DNA of 64,000 nucleotides from Bacteroidales bacterium (lineage in GTDB: Bacteria; Bacteroidota; Bacteroidia; Bacteroidales; UBA932): assembly GCA_017552475.1 (NCBI GenBank), contig JAFZPY010000130.1, forward strand, positions 35,180 through 99,179, read 5' to 3'. Shown here piece by piece: positions 41,413 through 50,213 of the stretch. Below the pieces are notes generated by a model. It made no database searches. It had not been told where the DNA came from and saw only the letters and a list, made by a program, of their open reading frames with translations. Each line of letters opens with the position of its first letter. Within the stretch, counting starts at the first letter, position 1. The translations under genes and the position numbers were made by a program.

Positions 41413-43011
41413 ATGAAGAAGGTATATTTAGGATTGGCGGTCATGCTTACTGCTATATCCTGCACCTCTGAAAAGAGAACCACAGTTGACAGGAGACTTG
41501 AGCAGTATGCCATGGTCAATATCGAAACTCCCGATCTCAGCGGAATTACCGACAATGGCAAGGAAGTTCTCAATCTCTATCGTTTCGCGGCCGACGAGGC
41601 GGATAAAATCTACTGGAAGCAATATTTCGGCGACAAATCCCTCATGCAGTCAATCGGTGACGATGCCACCCGGGAATACGCCATGGTCAATTATGGCCCT
41701 TGGGACCTCATTGATGGCGTCCCCTTTGTCGATGGTTATGGCTCCAGACCACTTGGTGCCAACTTCTATCCTGCCGATATGACCGGTGAGGAGTTCTCGG
41801 CCCTTGATGACGCTGACAAACTCAGCCCTTATACGCTTATAAGACGCGATGAAAACGGCCGCCTTTACACCCAATGGTATCATGAGGCTTTTGCCGAGCA
41901 TATCGAGCGCATAGCGGATTATCTCCGTGCCGCAGCCGACATCACAATCAAGCCCAGCGTACGCAACTATCTTCTCAAGGAAGCCGAGGCTCTCAAGACC
42001 GACGACTACTACGAGAGCGCCCTCGCATGGCTTGACATGAGCGACAGCAAGATGGATCTCGTAATCGGACCGACGGAGACGACTGACGACAACCTCTACG
42101 GAAATAAGGCATCATACGGCGCATTTGTAATGCTCAAGGACCTGAAGAAGACAGAGGTCCTCTCCAAGTTCGGCGCCATGATGCCCAAGTTCCAGCAGAT
42201 GCTCCCCGGAGAGAGTGCCTACAAGACGTTTGTCCCCGGCACTGAGTCCAATATCTTTGCCTGCGACGCTATGTACTACGCCGGTTCATACAATGCCGGA
42301 TACAAGGTCATCGCCATCAACCTTCCCTACGACCCCAGGGTGCAGGCCGAGAAAGGTACCCGTACCATACTTTTCTCCAATATCATAAAAGAGAAGTTCA
42401 ACCGTACGGTATTTCCTATCGGATCCATTCTTCTTGAGTCCGAACACCGTCCCCACCTTGATGCGGAGGCCTTCTACTGGAACATCGTTTTCCGTGAGGT
42501 CGCCCATGGACTTGGAGTCAAGGAGACTGTCACCGGCAAGGGTTCCGTGTCCGAGGCCCTCGGCAACGAACACATGACCATTGAAGAGGCCAAGGCAAAT
42601 ATTATCGGTACCTACCTTGCATACAACCTCGCCAGTACTCACGACATCCCCGCTCTCTTCCAGAAAGAGGATGCCATCGTCACCTTCATCGTGAGCCTCA
42701 TCCGCTCATCCCGCTTCGGTGTGAACAATGCCACCGGCAGGGCCAATGTCATCTGCTACAACTACCTTCGCGAAAACGGCGCTTTCCAGCGCAATGAAAG
42801 CGGCCGTTATTCAATTGACTACACCCAGGCATACCAAAGCATCTGCGAGTTGGGCGCCCAGCTCCTGAAGCTTCAGGCTACCGGAGATTACTCCGCTGCC
42901 CGTGAGTTCTGCGACAAATACGGTGTCATTTCCCCTGCTATCAAGGCCGATATTGTGAATATCGAACTTGAGAAGATCCCCGTTGACCTCCGCTTCACAT
43001 TTTCAAAATAA
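41413..43011 (+). CDS. M49 (dipeptidyl-peptidase III-like) lipoprotein with altered zinc site
   Basis: A 532-residue lipoprotein (lipobox AISC, Cys17) of the M49 type. The active-site helix reads FREVAHGLG at 360-368, where bacterial relatives have HExxHG. Arg361 (codon CGT at 42493) stands where the first zinc histidine should be; Glu362 and His365 are kept. The second motif EEAKA (391-395) supplies the third ligand in the family. The rest, including NLPYDPRV and the HMTIEEAK block, is intact, with no frameshift. It may be inactive, re-purposed as a binding protein, or use an altered metal site. It is the first gene of an operon with a DASS transporter (27 bp downstream) and a porin. Confidence 0.75.
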   Translation: MKKVYLGLAVMLTAISCTSEKRTTVDRRLEQYAMVNIETPDLSGITDNGKEVLNLYRFAADEADKIYWKQYFGDKSLMQSIGDDATREYAMVNYGPWDLIDGVPFVDGYGSRPLGANFYPADMTGEEFSALDDADKLSPYTLIRRDENGRLYTQWYHEAFAEHIERIADYLRAAADITIKPSVRNYLLKEAEALKTDDYYESALAWLDMSDSKMDLVIGPTETTDDNLYGNKASYGAFVMLKDLKKTEVLSKFGAMMPKFQQMLPGESAYKTFVPGTESNIFACDAMYYAGSYNAGYKVIAINLPYDPRVQAEKGTRTILFSNIIKEKFNRTVFPIGSILLESEHRPHLDAEAFYWNIVFREVAHGLGVKETVTGKGSVSEALGNEHMTIEEAKANIIGTYLAYNLASTHDIPALFQKEDAIVTFIVSLIRSSRFGVNNATGRANVICYNYLRENGAFQRNESGRYSIDYTQAYQSICELGAQLLKLQATGDYSAAREFCDKYGVISPAIKADIVNIELEKIPVDLRFTFSK

Positions 43012-43038
43012 CCAGCTATAATCAATACAACCCCAAAT

Positions 43039-44490
43039 ATGTCTAACTTCAAGTTCAATACGAAGTACTGTGTATGGCTGCCTCTGGTGCTCGCCATCAC
43101 AATATTCCTGTGGGCCGTGCCCGTGTCTTTCTTCGGCATCGATGCCCTCACTGTGGTTCAGCAGCGTGTCATTGCACTTTTCGTGTTCGCTGCACTCATG
43201 TGGATCTTTGAAATAATACCCAACTGGACCACATCTCTTCTGGTGATCACAATAGCGCTTCTGACCATTTCCAACAAGGGCCTCGGCTTCTTCTGCAATC
43301 CCCAGTATGGTCAGCTGGTTTCATACAGCCGCATCATGTCCTCCATGGCCGATCCTGTGGTCATGCTGTTCCTCGGCGGTTTCGTCCTTGCCATCATGGC
43401 AGAGAAATACGGTCTCGACGTGACCCTGGCGCGCTTCCTTTTGAAGATCTTCGGTAAGAACCCCAATGTCGTGCTGCTCGGATTCCTCATCATGATCTCC
43501 GTGTTCTCGATGTTCATGAGCAACACTGCCACTGCCGCCATGATGCTGGCCCTTCTTGCACCGGTGCTCTCCAAGCTCCCTAATGATGACAAAGGCAAGG
43601 TAGGACTTGCTCTTTCAATCCCCGTAGCCGCCAACCTCGGTGGTATCGGTACCCCTATCGGTACTCCTCCTAATGCCACGGCAAAAGGAGCCCTTGAACA
43701 GGCAGGCTTTGACGTCGCATTCGGTGACTGGTGCTGGCACATGATCCCTTATGTGCTCATCATGATCCTCATCGCATGGGTAATCCTTCGCTTCTTCTTC
43801 CCCTTCAAGACAAAGGAGCTCGTCCTCGAAATCCCCAAGAGCGACAAGAAGAAAGACTGGAAGCTCTATCTTACATGGGCTACGTTTATTATCACCATAC
43901 TTCTCTGGGCTACTGAATCCAAGACTAAAATCAATTCCAACATCGTAGCATTCGTTCCTCTCGCCGTCTTCACCGCTACCGGCCTGTTCGGCAAAGAGGA
44001 GATAAAAGAGATAAACTGGAACGTTCTATGGCTCGTCGCCGGTGGCTTCGCACTCGGATACTGCCTGCAGGATACCGGCCTTGCAAAGGTACTTATCGAA
44101 GCAATTCCTTTCGGCAGCATGTCAGTCGTCCTCGTACTTGTCATCGCCGGTCTCGTATGCTACTTCCTCTCCAACTTCATATCCAACTCCGCTACTGCAG
44201 CCCTTCTCATCCCTATCCTCATAGTCGTTGCTGAAGGCATGGCTGACCCCGATGCTGCCAATAACGCGCAGTTCATTGCAAACGGCGGTCACAGGGCAAT
44301 GATTTCATTCATCGCCGTCTGCGCATCCGTCGCCATGCTCTTCCCCATCTCTACGCCACCGAACGCCATCGCTGCGTCCACAGGACTTGTGGAGACCAGG
44401 GATATGACCAAGGTCGGACTCATCATCGGAATTATCGGTTTTGTATTCGGCTTCTTCTGGCTTACGAAGATTTATCCATTCGCAATGTAA
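43039..44490 (+). CDS. SLC13/DASS family sodium-coupled anion transporter
   Basis: A 483-residue inner-membrane protein with about 11-12 hydrophobic segments. The two inverted-repeat sodium sites are visible as MSNTATAAMM (about 156-165) and ISNSATAALLIP (about 382-393), and the conserved GGIGTPIGTPPNA and FPISTPPNAIAA loops are present. DASS carriers import dicarboxylates, citrate or sulfate; the substrate is not determined by these motifs. The flanking lipoprotein peptidase-like protein and porin suggest a cross-envelope uptake route, but whether they share a substrate is inference. Confidence 0.9.
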   Translation: MSNFKFNTKYCVWLPLVLAITIFLWAVPVSFFGIDALTVVQQRVIALFVFAALMWIFEIIPNWTTSLLVITIALLTISNKGLGFFCNPQYGQLVSYSRIMSSMADPVVMLFLGGFVLAIMAEKYGLDVTLARFLLKIFGKNPNVVLLGFLIMISVFSMFMSNTATAAMMLALLAPVLSKLPNDDKGKVGLALSIPVAANLGGIGTPIGTPPNATAKGALEQAGFDVAFGDWCWHMIPYVLIMILIAWVILRFFFPFKTKELVLEIPKSDKKKDWKLYLTWATFIITILLWATESKTKINSNIVAFVPLAVFTATGLFGKEEIKEINWNVLWLVAGGFALGYCLQDTGLAKVLIEAIPFGSMSVVLVLVIAGLVCYFLSNFISNSATAALLIPILIVVAEGMADPDAANNAQFIANGGHRAMISFIAVCASVAMLFPISTPPNAIAASTGLVETRDMTKVGLIIGIIGFVFGFFWLTKIYPFAM

Positions 44491-44510
44491 TTCAATAAAT
44501 CAGCAAATAG

Positions 44511-45743
44511 ATGAAATCCAAACTTACAATCGCCCTCTCTGCAGTAATGCTCCTCACCGCAGGAACAGCCGCTGCCGAAGGACTTACCTACAAACCCTAC
44601 GGTTTCGTCCGTAACTACGCAGTCGTAGACTCACGCGCTACCAAGTCTCTTTCTGAGGACCTCTTCTTCTTCCTCCCTCTTGATAAAAAAGAGGTTGGCG
44701 GACAGGATATCAACGATTACGCCAAATTCAATTTCCAGGCGATAACAACCCGTCTCGGCCTGGATATTTCCGGTTACACCATCGGCTCTGCCAAGGTCTC
44801 TGCCAAAATTGAAGCAGACTTCTACTGCCTCAATTCATCCGGCAACACCGGCATACTTCGCATGCGTCAGGCTTATGCCAACTTCGCATGGGACAAGGTG
44901 TCTCTCAAGGTAGGCCAGACATGGCACCCCATGGCAGCCGACATGCCCAACTGCATCAATCTTGAGACAGGCGCACCTTTCGGCCCGTTCAACCGTTCCG
45001 CACAGATCATGATGGATGCTCAGCTTGGCGGCGGTCTCACCCTGACAGCCGGTTTCCTTGAGCAGCTCCAGTATCGTTCGGCGGGTCCCAAGGGCAGCAG
45101 CAACCTCTACCAGAGATATGCAATCCTTCCTGAAATCTATGCCGGACTCTCCCTCAAGACAGGCGGCCTCCTCGCACGTGCCGGTGTGGACATCCTCAGC
45201 ATCAAACCCCAGTACGGTTTCTCCGAAGACGGAAAAAAATACACCGACTGGCTCACGACCGTATCTCCCTTCGTCTTTGCCCAGTACACGGACGGTTCTT
45301 TCCAGATCAAGGCCAAATCCATCCTTGCCCAGGCCGGCGAGCATATGCAGCTCAACTCCGGCTACGTTGTGACGGGATTGAAGGATGACGGCATATCTAA
45401 GGAGTACGCTCCTATCCGCACTTCTGCATCCTTCATCTCCGCCCAGTATGGCAAGACATGGCAGCTGATGGGTATGCTCGGTTATTACAAGAATCTCGGA
45501 ACTACCAAGGATGTCATTGATGGCCAGGTATACTATAGCGGCAATGGTTTCAATAATATTGACCAGATCATCCGCTTCACTCCTACCGTCGTATACAACT
45601 GCGGCAAGCTTCAGCTCGGTCTCGAATATGATATCACCACCGTCAATTACGGCGCTGGTTTTGATGTCCGCATGAAGGTTACCGAAGACCTCCACTGGGT
45701 CACCAACCACCGTCTTCTCGCTTTGATGAAGCTTTCTTTCTAA
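44511..45743 (+). CDS. outer-membrane porin-like beta-barrel protein
   Basis: A 410-residue protein with a signal peptide (cleaved near AAAEG, about 22) and alternating aromatic/glycine strands throughout (TYKPYGFVRNYAVVDSR, KVSAKIEADFYCL, KVSLKVGQTWHPM, GGLTLTAGFLEQLQYRS, WQLMGMLGYYKNLG). The C-terminus LALMKLSF ends with Phe, as BamA substrates do. The architecture fits a 16-stranded porin (DcaP/OprP-like). It is the last gene of the M49-DASS-porin unit, 20 bp after the transporter, and is followed by a bidirectional terminator. Confidence 0.8.
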   Translation: MKSKLTIALSAVMLLTAGTAAAEGLTYKPYGFVRNYAVVDSRATKSLSEDLFFFLPLDKKEVGGQDINDYAKFNFQAITTRLGLDISGYTIGSAKVSAKIEADFYCLNSSGNTGILRMRQAYANFAWDKVSLKVGQTWHPMAADMPNCINLETGAPFGPFNRSAQIMMDAQLGGGLTLTAGFLEQLQYRSAGPKGSSNLYQRYAILPEIYAGLSLKTGGLLARAGVDILSIKPQYGFSEDGKKYTDWLTTVSPFVFAQYTDGSFQIKAKSILAQAGEHMQLNSGYVVTGLKDDGISKEYAPIRTSASFISAQYGKTWQLMGMLGYYKNLGTTKDVIDGQVYYSGNGFNNIDQIIRFTPTVVYNCGKLQLGLEYDITTVNYGAGFDVRMKVTEDLHWVTNHRLLALMKLSF

Positions 45744-45763
45744 TACGAAGAAGTAAATACAAG

Positions 45764-45801
45764 AAAAAAAGCATTGGGCCGGCAGGCTCAATGCTTTTTT
45801 T
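45764..45801. terminator. bidirectional terminator between porin and M23-LysM gene
   Basis: Stem AAAAAAAGCATTGGGCC / GGCTCAATGCTTTTTTT (one mismatch) with a short GGCA loop. A and T tracts on both sides allow termination from either convergent gene. Confidence 0.85.
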
Positions 45802-45828
45802 CTTCGGTATTGAGATTCTCCGTGGTGT

Positions 45829-46860
45829 CTATCGGACGCGGATGGACTTGCCGGCACGGATGACGGAGGTCTCCTTGAGACCGTTGAGGCGGCAGAGGGA
45901 TCCGACGGTCGTGCCGTATTTGCGTGCGATGGAGTAAAGGGTCTCGCCGTTGCGAATCTTGTGATATTTGATGGCGGCGGCCTCGGCGGCCTTGCGCTCT
46001 TCCTCGGCACGGATGCGGTCCGCCTCCTCGCCTTCAAGGATTATATCTTCGTCATCATCGGTTTGGACGTATTTTGATGAAGGATTGAAATAACTCTTCT
46101 TGAGTGTGAAGAGTCTGTGGCGGAGCGTGCCGCTGGGGAAGTCTATGAGCCAGCGGGGATCGAATGCGAAGCCCCTGTAGCGGGTCTCGAAGTGGAGATG
46201 AGGGCCGGTTGAGCGTCCTGTGGAACCTCCCAGACCTATGACCTTGCCGGCATGTACCCAGTCACCGGCCTCAACATTGCGCTGTGACAGATGACCGTAG
46301 AATGTTTCGAGGCCGTTTTCATGGCGCAGGACAATAAGATTGCCATAGCCCCTTACGTATGCGGAGATACGCACCTTGACGTCGAATGCCGCGTGTACCG
46401 GATCGCCAGTGTGGAGTGGCAGGTCTACGCCCTGGTGTTTACGCCCGTGGCGGAAGCCGAAACCTGAGTATACCTCGGTGGAGTGGGGACAGTGGTATTG
46501 TCCCAGGGAATCGCAAATCCAGACGGTCCAGATGGCCGGAAGGCTGTCGGTGGGCATCTGGTAGGGATTGACGTTGTGCTCGTCCCAGTATTCCGAAAAT
46601 ATATTGGAATTCATGACGGAATCTGGATTTTTTATGAAGCGCCATGTGTAGTCATTGTAGAGGATGACCTTGATGTCGGGCTGGTCGGTGTCGAGGGTGT
46701 CGGCCTCCTCGGGAAGGTGGACGGACATCACCGATGCGCGGGCGAATGCCCTGCGGGCAAGTTCCGCGGAGTCAGGTTCGTTGGTTGTAGTACTGTCTTG
46801 TGCTGCGGCAAGGCTCAATGTCATGGCCATGCCCGTAATGAGTGCTGAGATGATGGTCAT
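45829..46860 (-). CDS. secreted M23 metallopeptidase with C-terminal LysM
   Basis: A 343-residue secreted protein. The signal peptide ends near LAAAQ. The M23 (LytM) domain, about 140-245, has the zinc motif HQGVD and the paired HLHFE motif, plus GNLIVLRHENGLETFYGHLS. A charged linker with an Ala/Glu helix (about 270-295) leads to one LysM module (YHKIRNGETLYSIARKYG, about 297-343). M23 enzymes cut peptide cross-links in peptidoglycan. The start at 46860 begins the signal peptide, 5 bp after manB; the longer in-frame extension would overlap manB by 145 bp. Confidence 0.9.
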   Translation of the reverse strand: MTIISALITGMAMTLSLAAAQDSTTTNEPDSAELARRAFARASVMSVHLPEEADTLDTDQPDIKVILYNDYTWRFIKNPDSVMNSNIFSEYWDEHNVNPYQMPTDSLPAIWTVWICDSLGQYHCPHSTEVYSGFGFRHGRKHQGVDLPLHTGDPVHAAFDVKVRISAYVRGYGNLIVLRHENGLETFYGHLSQRNVEAGDWVHAGKVIGLGGSTGRSTGPHLHFETRYRGFAFDPRWLIDFPSGTLRHRLFTLKKSYFNPSSKYVQTDDDEDIILEGEEADRIRAEEERKAAEAAAIKYHKIRNGETLYSIARKYGTTVGSLCRLNGLKETSVIRAGKSIRVR

Positions 46861-46865
46861 TTTCT

Positions 46866-48230
46866 TTATCCTTTTCTCACGGCGCCAAACTTGGATGTCA
46901 GTATTTCGGTCGTCTCTGCGATTTTCTGCTTCAGGAGAGTTTCTGATGTGGCTTCGCAGAGGAAGCGGAGGTATGGCTCCGTGTTGGAAGGACGGATGTT
47001 GAACCACCATTCTTTGAATTCTACGCGATAACCGTCAAAATCCATGGATGCTGTAGGTTGTTCCTGAGCCGTGAAGTAATCGCGAACAGCGTCCATGGCT
47101 GCTTTCTTGTCTTCGAGGCGGAAGTTGATCTCACCGGAGTTCTGGTAGCGTGTTATCTCCCTGATGGCATCGGCTACTGTGCGTCCCTCGGCTTTGAGGC
47201 CTGCGGCGACACGGAGGACAAGCATCGATGCGAGAAGACCGCTGTCGCTGTAGAAGAAGTCTCGGAAATAGTAGTGGCCGGCGAGCTCTCCTCCCCAGAC
47301 ACCGTCGATTTCGCGGAGCTTGAGTGCGGCGAAAGCGCGTCCGACCTTCCAAGTGCGTACTTCGCAGCCGAACTTGGCGAGATACTCTCCGACAGCCTTG
47401 GAACTGCGGATATCCTGAAGGACAAGGCCCTTGTCACCACGCTCAGATACGAAATAACGGGCGAGCAGGGCGATGATAAGATCGGGGGAGATGAAATGTC
47501 CCTCATTGTCAACGAACATTACGCGGTCAGCGTCACCGTCGTAGATGACTCCGATGTCAGCCTTTTTCTCTTTGACGAGGTTCTCCAGCGGAACGACGTT
47601 GTCGTGGATGAGGGGATTTGGCTCGTGATTGGGAAAGCGCCCGTCGAGATCGTCAAAGATGTAGTCAGGCGTATCACCGAAGATTTCGCTGGCAAGCAAG
47701 CAGGCCATGCCGTTGGAAAGGTCGAACGCAATCTTGAGACCGCTGTAGTCGCCTTTGTATTTACCGAGGAATTTGAGATAGTCCTCGCGGATATCCATCT
47801 GGTGATATGTACCGCGCTTGTCTGCGACGGGAGTCTCGCGACCCTCGTCAATCCACTGCTTGATCTGGCCGAGACCGGTATCAAGACCGACGGGAAGGGC
47901 GTTTTCGCGTGAAACTTTCATGCCGTTGTATTCTGCGGTGTTGTGCGATGCCGTGATCTGGACGGAGGCTTTGAACCCGTAGTTGGCAGTGCCGAAATAT
48001 ACCATCGGAGTGGTGCTGAGGCCGATATCATAGACATCGGCTCCGGCATCCTTGATGCCGAGGACGAGATAGTCGTGAATCTCATCGGAAGATACCCTGG
48101 CGTCGCGGCCCACAAGGACCTTGTCGGTGCCGAGGAGTGACGGAAGGAAATATCCAACCTTGTATGCTGTGTGCCTGTCGAAGTCTACATTGTAGACTCC
48201 TCTGATGTCATAAGCGTGAAATGCTCCCAT
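46866..48230 (-). CDS. manB: phosphomannomutase/phosphoglucomutase
   Basis: A 454-residue alpha-D-phosphohexomutase. The N-terminal MGAFHAYDIRGVYN opens domain 1. The phosphoserine loop QITASHNTAEYNGMK contains the catalytic Ser (about 93). The metal-binding IYDGDADRVMF is near 235-245, the sugar-binding GGELAGHYYFRDF near 313-325, and the phosphate-binding IRPSNTEPYLRF near 415-426. It interconverts hexose 1- and 6-phosphates for glycan synthesis. Manno- versus gluco-preference cannot be told from these motifs, so the symbol is the customary one. It is co-directional with def and ruvX. Confidence 0.88.
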   Translation of the reverse strand: MGAFHAYDIRGVYNVDFDRHTAYKVGYFLPSLLGTDKVLVGRDARVSSDEIHDYLVLGIKDAGADVYDIGLSTTPMVYFGTANYGFKASVQITASHNTAEYNGMKVSRENALPVGLDTGLGQIKQWIDEGRETPVADKRGTYHQMDIREDYLKFLGKYKGDYSGLKIAFDLSNGMACLLASEIFGDTPDYIFDDLDGRFPNHEPNPLIHDNVVPLENLVKEKKADIGVIYDGDADRVMFVDNEGHFISPDLIIALLARYFVSERGDKGLVLQDIRSSKAVGEYLAKFGCEVRTWKVGRAFAALKLREIDGVWGGELAGHYYFRDFFYSDSGLLASMLVLRVAAGLKAEGRTVADAIREITRYQNSGEINFRLEDKKAAMDAVRDYFTAQEQPTASMDFDGYRVEFKEWWFNIRPSNTEPYLRFLCEATSETLLKQKIAETTEILTSKFGAVRKG

Positions 48231-48252
48231 AATAGAACAGGTTTTAGTGTAG

Positions 48253-48807
48253 TTATTTGAGTTTTGTGGCGTAACGTGCAGACACCTTGCCCTTGGCGAT
48301 GCTAAGAAGTTTCTTGGAGAGAATCTTCTTGCGGATAGGGGCTACATGGTCCACGAACAGGTCGCCGTCAAGGTGCGACATTTCGTGCTGGACCATACGG
48401 CATGCGAATTTGTCAAAGGTCTCGGTGACCTTTTCAAGGTTTTCGTCGTAATATTCGACCGTCATCTTGTCAGGACGCACTACGTCGGCGTAGATTCCGG
48501 GAAGGCTGAGGCAGCCTTCGTTGTATGTGCAGCGGGTGCTGCTCTCTTCGATGACGACGGGATTGATCATCGTGCGCTTGAAATCCTTGAGGTATGGATA
48601 GACGTCTTCCAGGCCTGTGCCGTCAACGATCAGGACTCTCAGGCTTACGCCCACCTGCGGGGCGGCAAGGCCGCATCCGTCGGCGTGGACGAGGGTCTCT
48701 TTCATATCCTCAATAAGTTTCAGGAGCTCTTCTTTATTCGTGAGGTCGGCTTCTTCCGCCTTTGTGCGGAGCACCTCCGAACCATAGATATATATAGGTA
48801 GTATCAT
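48253..48807 (-). CDS. def: peptide deformylase
   Basis: A 184-residue metalloenzyme removing the N-formyl group from new proteins. The three family motifs are present: GCGLAAPQVGVS (about 45-56), EGCLSLPG with the metal Cys (about 96-103), and VQHEMSHLDG with two metal His (about 139-148). The third motif has Ser where HExDH enzymes have Asp, but the metal ligands HExxH are intact. It is shorter than nothing unusual for the family. It sits 22 bp before manB and 19 bp after ruvX. Confidence 0.95.
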   Translation of the reverse strand: MILPIYIYGSEVLRTKAEEADLTNKEELLKLIEDMKETLVHADGCGLAAPQVGVSLRVLIVDGTGLEDVYPYLKDFKRTMINPVVIEESSTRCTYNEGCLSLPGIYADVVRPDKMTVEYYDENLEKVTETFDKFACRMVQHEMSHLDGDLFVDHVAPIRKKILSKKLLSIAKGKVSARYATKLK

Positions 48808-48826
48808 ATCAGGATAAAAAGTTTAA

Positions 48827-49324
48827 TTATCTTCTTTTCTTCTGACGGCTCACTTTGGATGACAGCGAGTCGGGAACGAGCATCGGGTCTCCTGCAAAAG
48901 CCGTTCCCCTTCCGGATGTCCGGTCCAGCCAGCTCTGCAGGATGATCGCCGCGCTGATGCGGTCGACCGAAGCCTTGTCGCGGCGGTCTCTGGCTTTCAT
49001 GCCTCCGTCTATCATGGCCCTGTGGGCCAGAACCGAGGTGAATCTCTCATCCTCCATGTCTATGGGAATGCCGGGGAATGCCTTGGCCAGAGCCTTGACG
49101 AAGACCTCAACGTCGGCGGCGGCTTCCGAGGGACGCCCGTCCATATTGGTGGGCCAGCCTACTACAAAGCGCGAGATTGTCTCTTTTTGAGCATAATTTT
49201 TGATATAATCTATTATCTTTGTAGAATCGACTGTGTCCATGGCGGATGCGAAAATGCCCAGCGGATCGCTGACTGCGAGCCCCGTGCGTTTTCTGCCGAA
49301 ATCTATACCGATAATCCTGTCCAT
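48827..49324 (-). CDS. ruvX: putative pre-16S rRNA nuclease / RuvX (YqgF)
   Basis: A 165-residue RNase H-like protein. The family motifs are IIGIDFGRKRTGLAVSD (about 3-19) with the first Asp, VVGWPTNMDGRPS (about 53-65), ERFTS (about 95-99) with the Glu, and VDRISAAIILQSWLD (about 117-131) with the last Asp. The family acts in 16S rRNA 5' maturation, with an earlier proposal as a Holliday-junction resolvase. The start at 49324 leads into the first strand. The promoter core at 49331 lies only 6 bp upstream of the ATG, suggesting a leaderless or very short-leader transcript. Confidence 0.9.
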   Translation of the reverse strand: MDRIIGIDFGRKRTGLAVSDPLGIFASAMDTVDSTKIIDYIKNYAQKETISRFVVGWPTNMDGRPSEAAADVEVFVKALAKAFPGIPIDMEDERFTSVLAHRAMIDGGMKARDRRDKASVDRISAAIILQSWLDRTSGRGTAFAGDPMLVPDSLSSKVSRQKKRR

Positions 49325-49330
49325 AGGATG

Positions 49331-49338
49331 CAAAGTTA
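49331..49338 (-). promoter_or_regulatory. promoter core (TAACTTTG) for ruvX, unusually close to the start
   Basis: On the minus strand this reads TAACTTTG, only 6 bp before the ruvX ATG. Transcription would begin at or very near the start codon, leaving no room for a ribosome-binding site. Confidence 0.45.
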
Positions 49339-49358
49339 ATGATTTTTGAACATTTTTT

Positions 49359-50213
49359 ATGGATAAGCACGGCAATAAAGAACAATCCACACATGATTTC
49401 CGGCTCTCTCTCGTCGACGACCATACGCACCGTCATATCTGGTCAGTGAAATTCACGAGGTTTTCTTTTATCCTCACTGTGATTACGGTTGTCCTTATAG
49501 GTATCATTGCTGTATTCTGTGCCGTGGCATACACTCCACTCAAGACATTCGTTCCCGGCTATCCGGACTCCGACTACAAGCATCTTGCTCTCCAGAATGC
49601 CATGAAGGCTGATTCCCTGGAGAATACCATGGTCCTATGGGAACTTTACTCGGAGAATCTGCGACGCGTCATAGACGGCGAAGAACCCGTCGGGCTCGAC
49701 AGTCTTGTGCGCCTCGCATCATCCTCCCGTTCCGAAGGCCTCACGGTTGAAATGGCTCGCAGCGACTCTCTTCTCCGCCAGAGCGTGTCAGAGGAAGAGA
49801 AGTTCAATGTCTCCGGTTCTGTCCGCAATCTGCCTATCGACGGCCGCCATTTCTTCCCTCCCGTCAAAGGCGGTGTCATCTCCCAGGCCTACGACAAACT
49901 CATCCATCCATACGCGGACATCACCGCTCCCACCAACTCCATGGTCATGTCGGTGCTTGACGGCACTGTCATCTACTCAGGTTGGGACGAAGAGGCAGGC
50001 TACACTATCCAGGTACAGCACAGCGGCGGTATTGTCTCAATATACAAACACAACCAGCAGCTTCTCAAGAAGGTCGGCGAGAAAGTCTCTGCCGGCACTC
50101 CTATAGCCCTTCTGGGCAATACCGGCACCCTCACCACCGGCGACCATCTCCACTTCGAGCTATGGTACAACGGCGAGGCCGTAGATCCTTCACGCTACAT
50201 CAATTTCAACTGA
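49359..50213 (+). CDS. membrane-anchored M23 metallopeptidase
   Basis: A 284-residue protein with a cytoplasmic N-terminal tail, one transmembrane helix (about 34-57), a helical region (about 75-150) and a C-terminal M23 domain (about 165-284). The zinc motifs read HPYAD (HxxxD) and HLHFE, both intact, and the GYTIQVQHSGGIVSIYKHN segment fits LytM/M23. It is likely tethered to the inner membrane and acts on peptidoglycan cross-links or as an activator. Its stop TGA shares one base with the dxr start (TGATG), so the two are translationally coupled. Confidence 0.88.
   Translation: MDKHGNKEQSTHDFRLSLVDDHTHRHIWSVKFTRFSFILTVITVVLIGIIAVFCAVAYTPLKTFVPGYPDSDYKHLALQNAMKADSLENTMVLWELYSENLRRVIDGEEPVGLDSLVRLASSSRSEGLTVEMARSDSLLRQSVSEEEKFNVSGSVRNLPIDGRHFFPPVKGGVISQAYDKLIHPYADITAPTNSMVMSVLDGTVIYSGWDEEAGYTIQVQHSGGIVSIYKHNQQLLKKVGEKVSAGTPIALLGNTGTLTTGDHLHFELWYNGEAVDPSRYINFN

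Noticed and set aside
43311-43742. Minus-strand frame of 143 codons inside the DASS transporter gene
   Set aside because: Antisense to conserved sodium-site motifs. Low-complexity Ser/Pro translation.
44835-46037. A 400-codon open frame on the minus strand across the porin gene
   Set aside because: It is antisense to a clear beta-barrel protein with a signal peptide and terminal Phe. Its protein is basic and lacks any domain, as expected from codon bias in the true frame.
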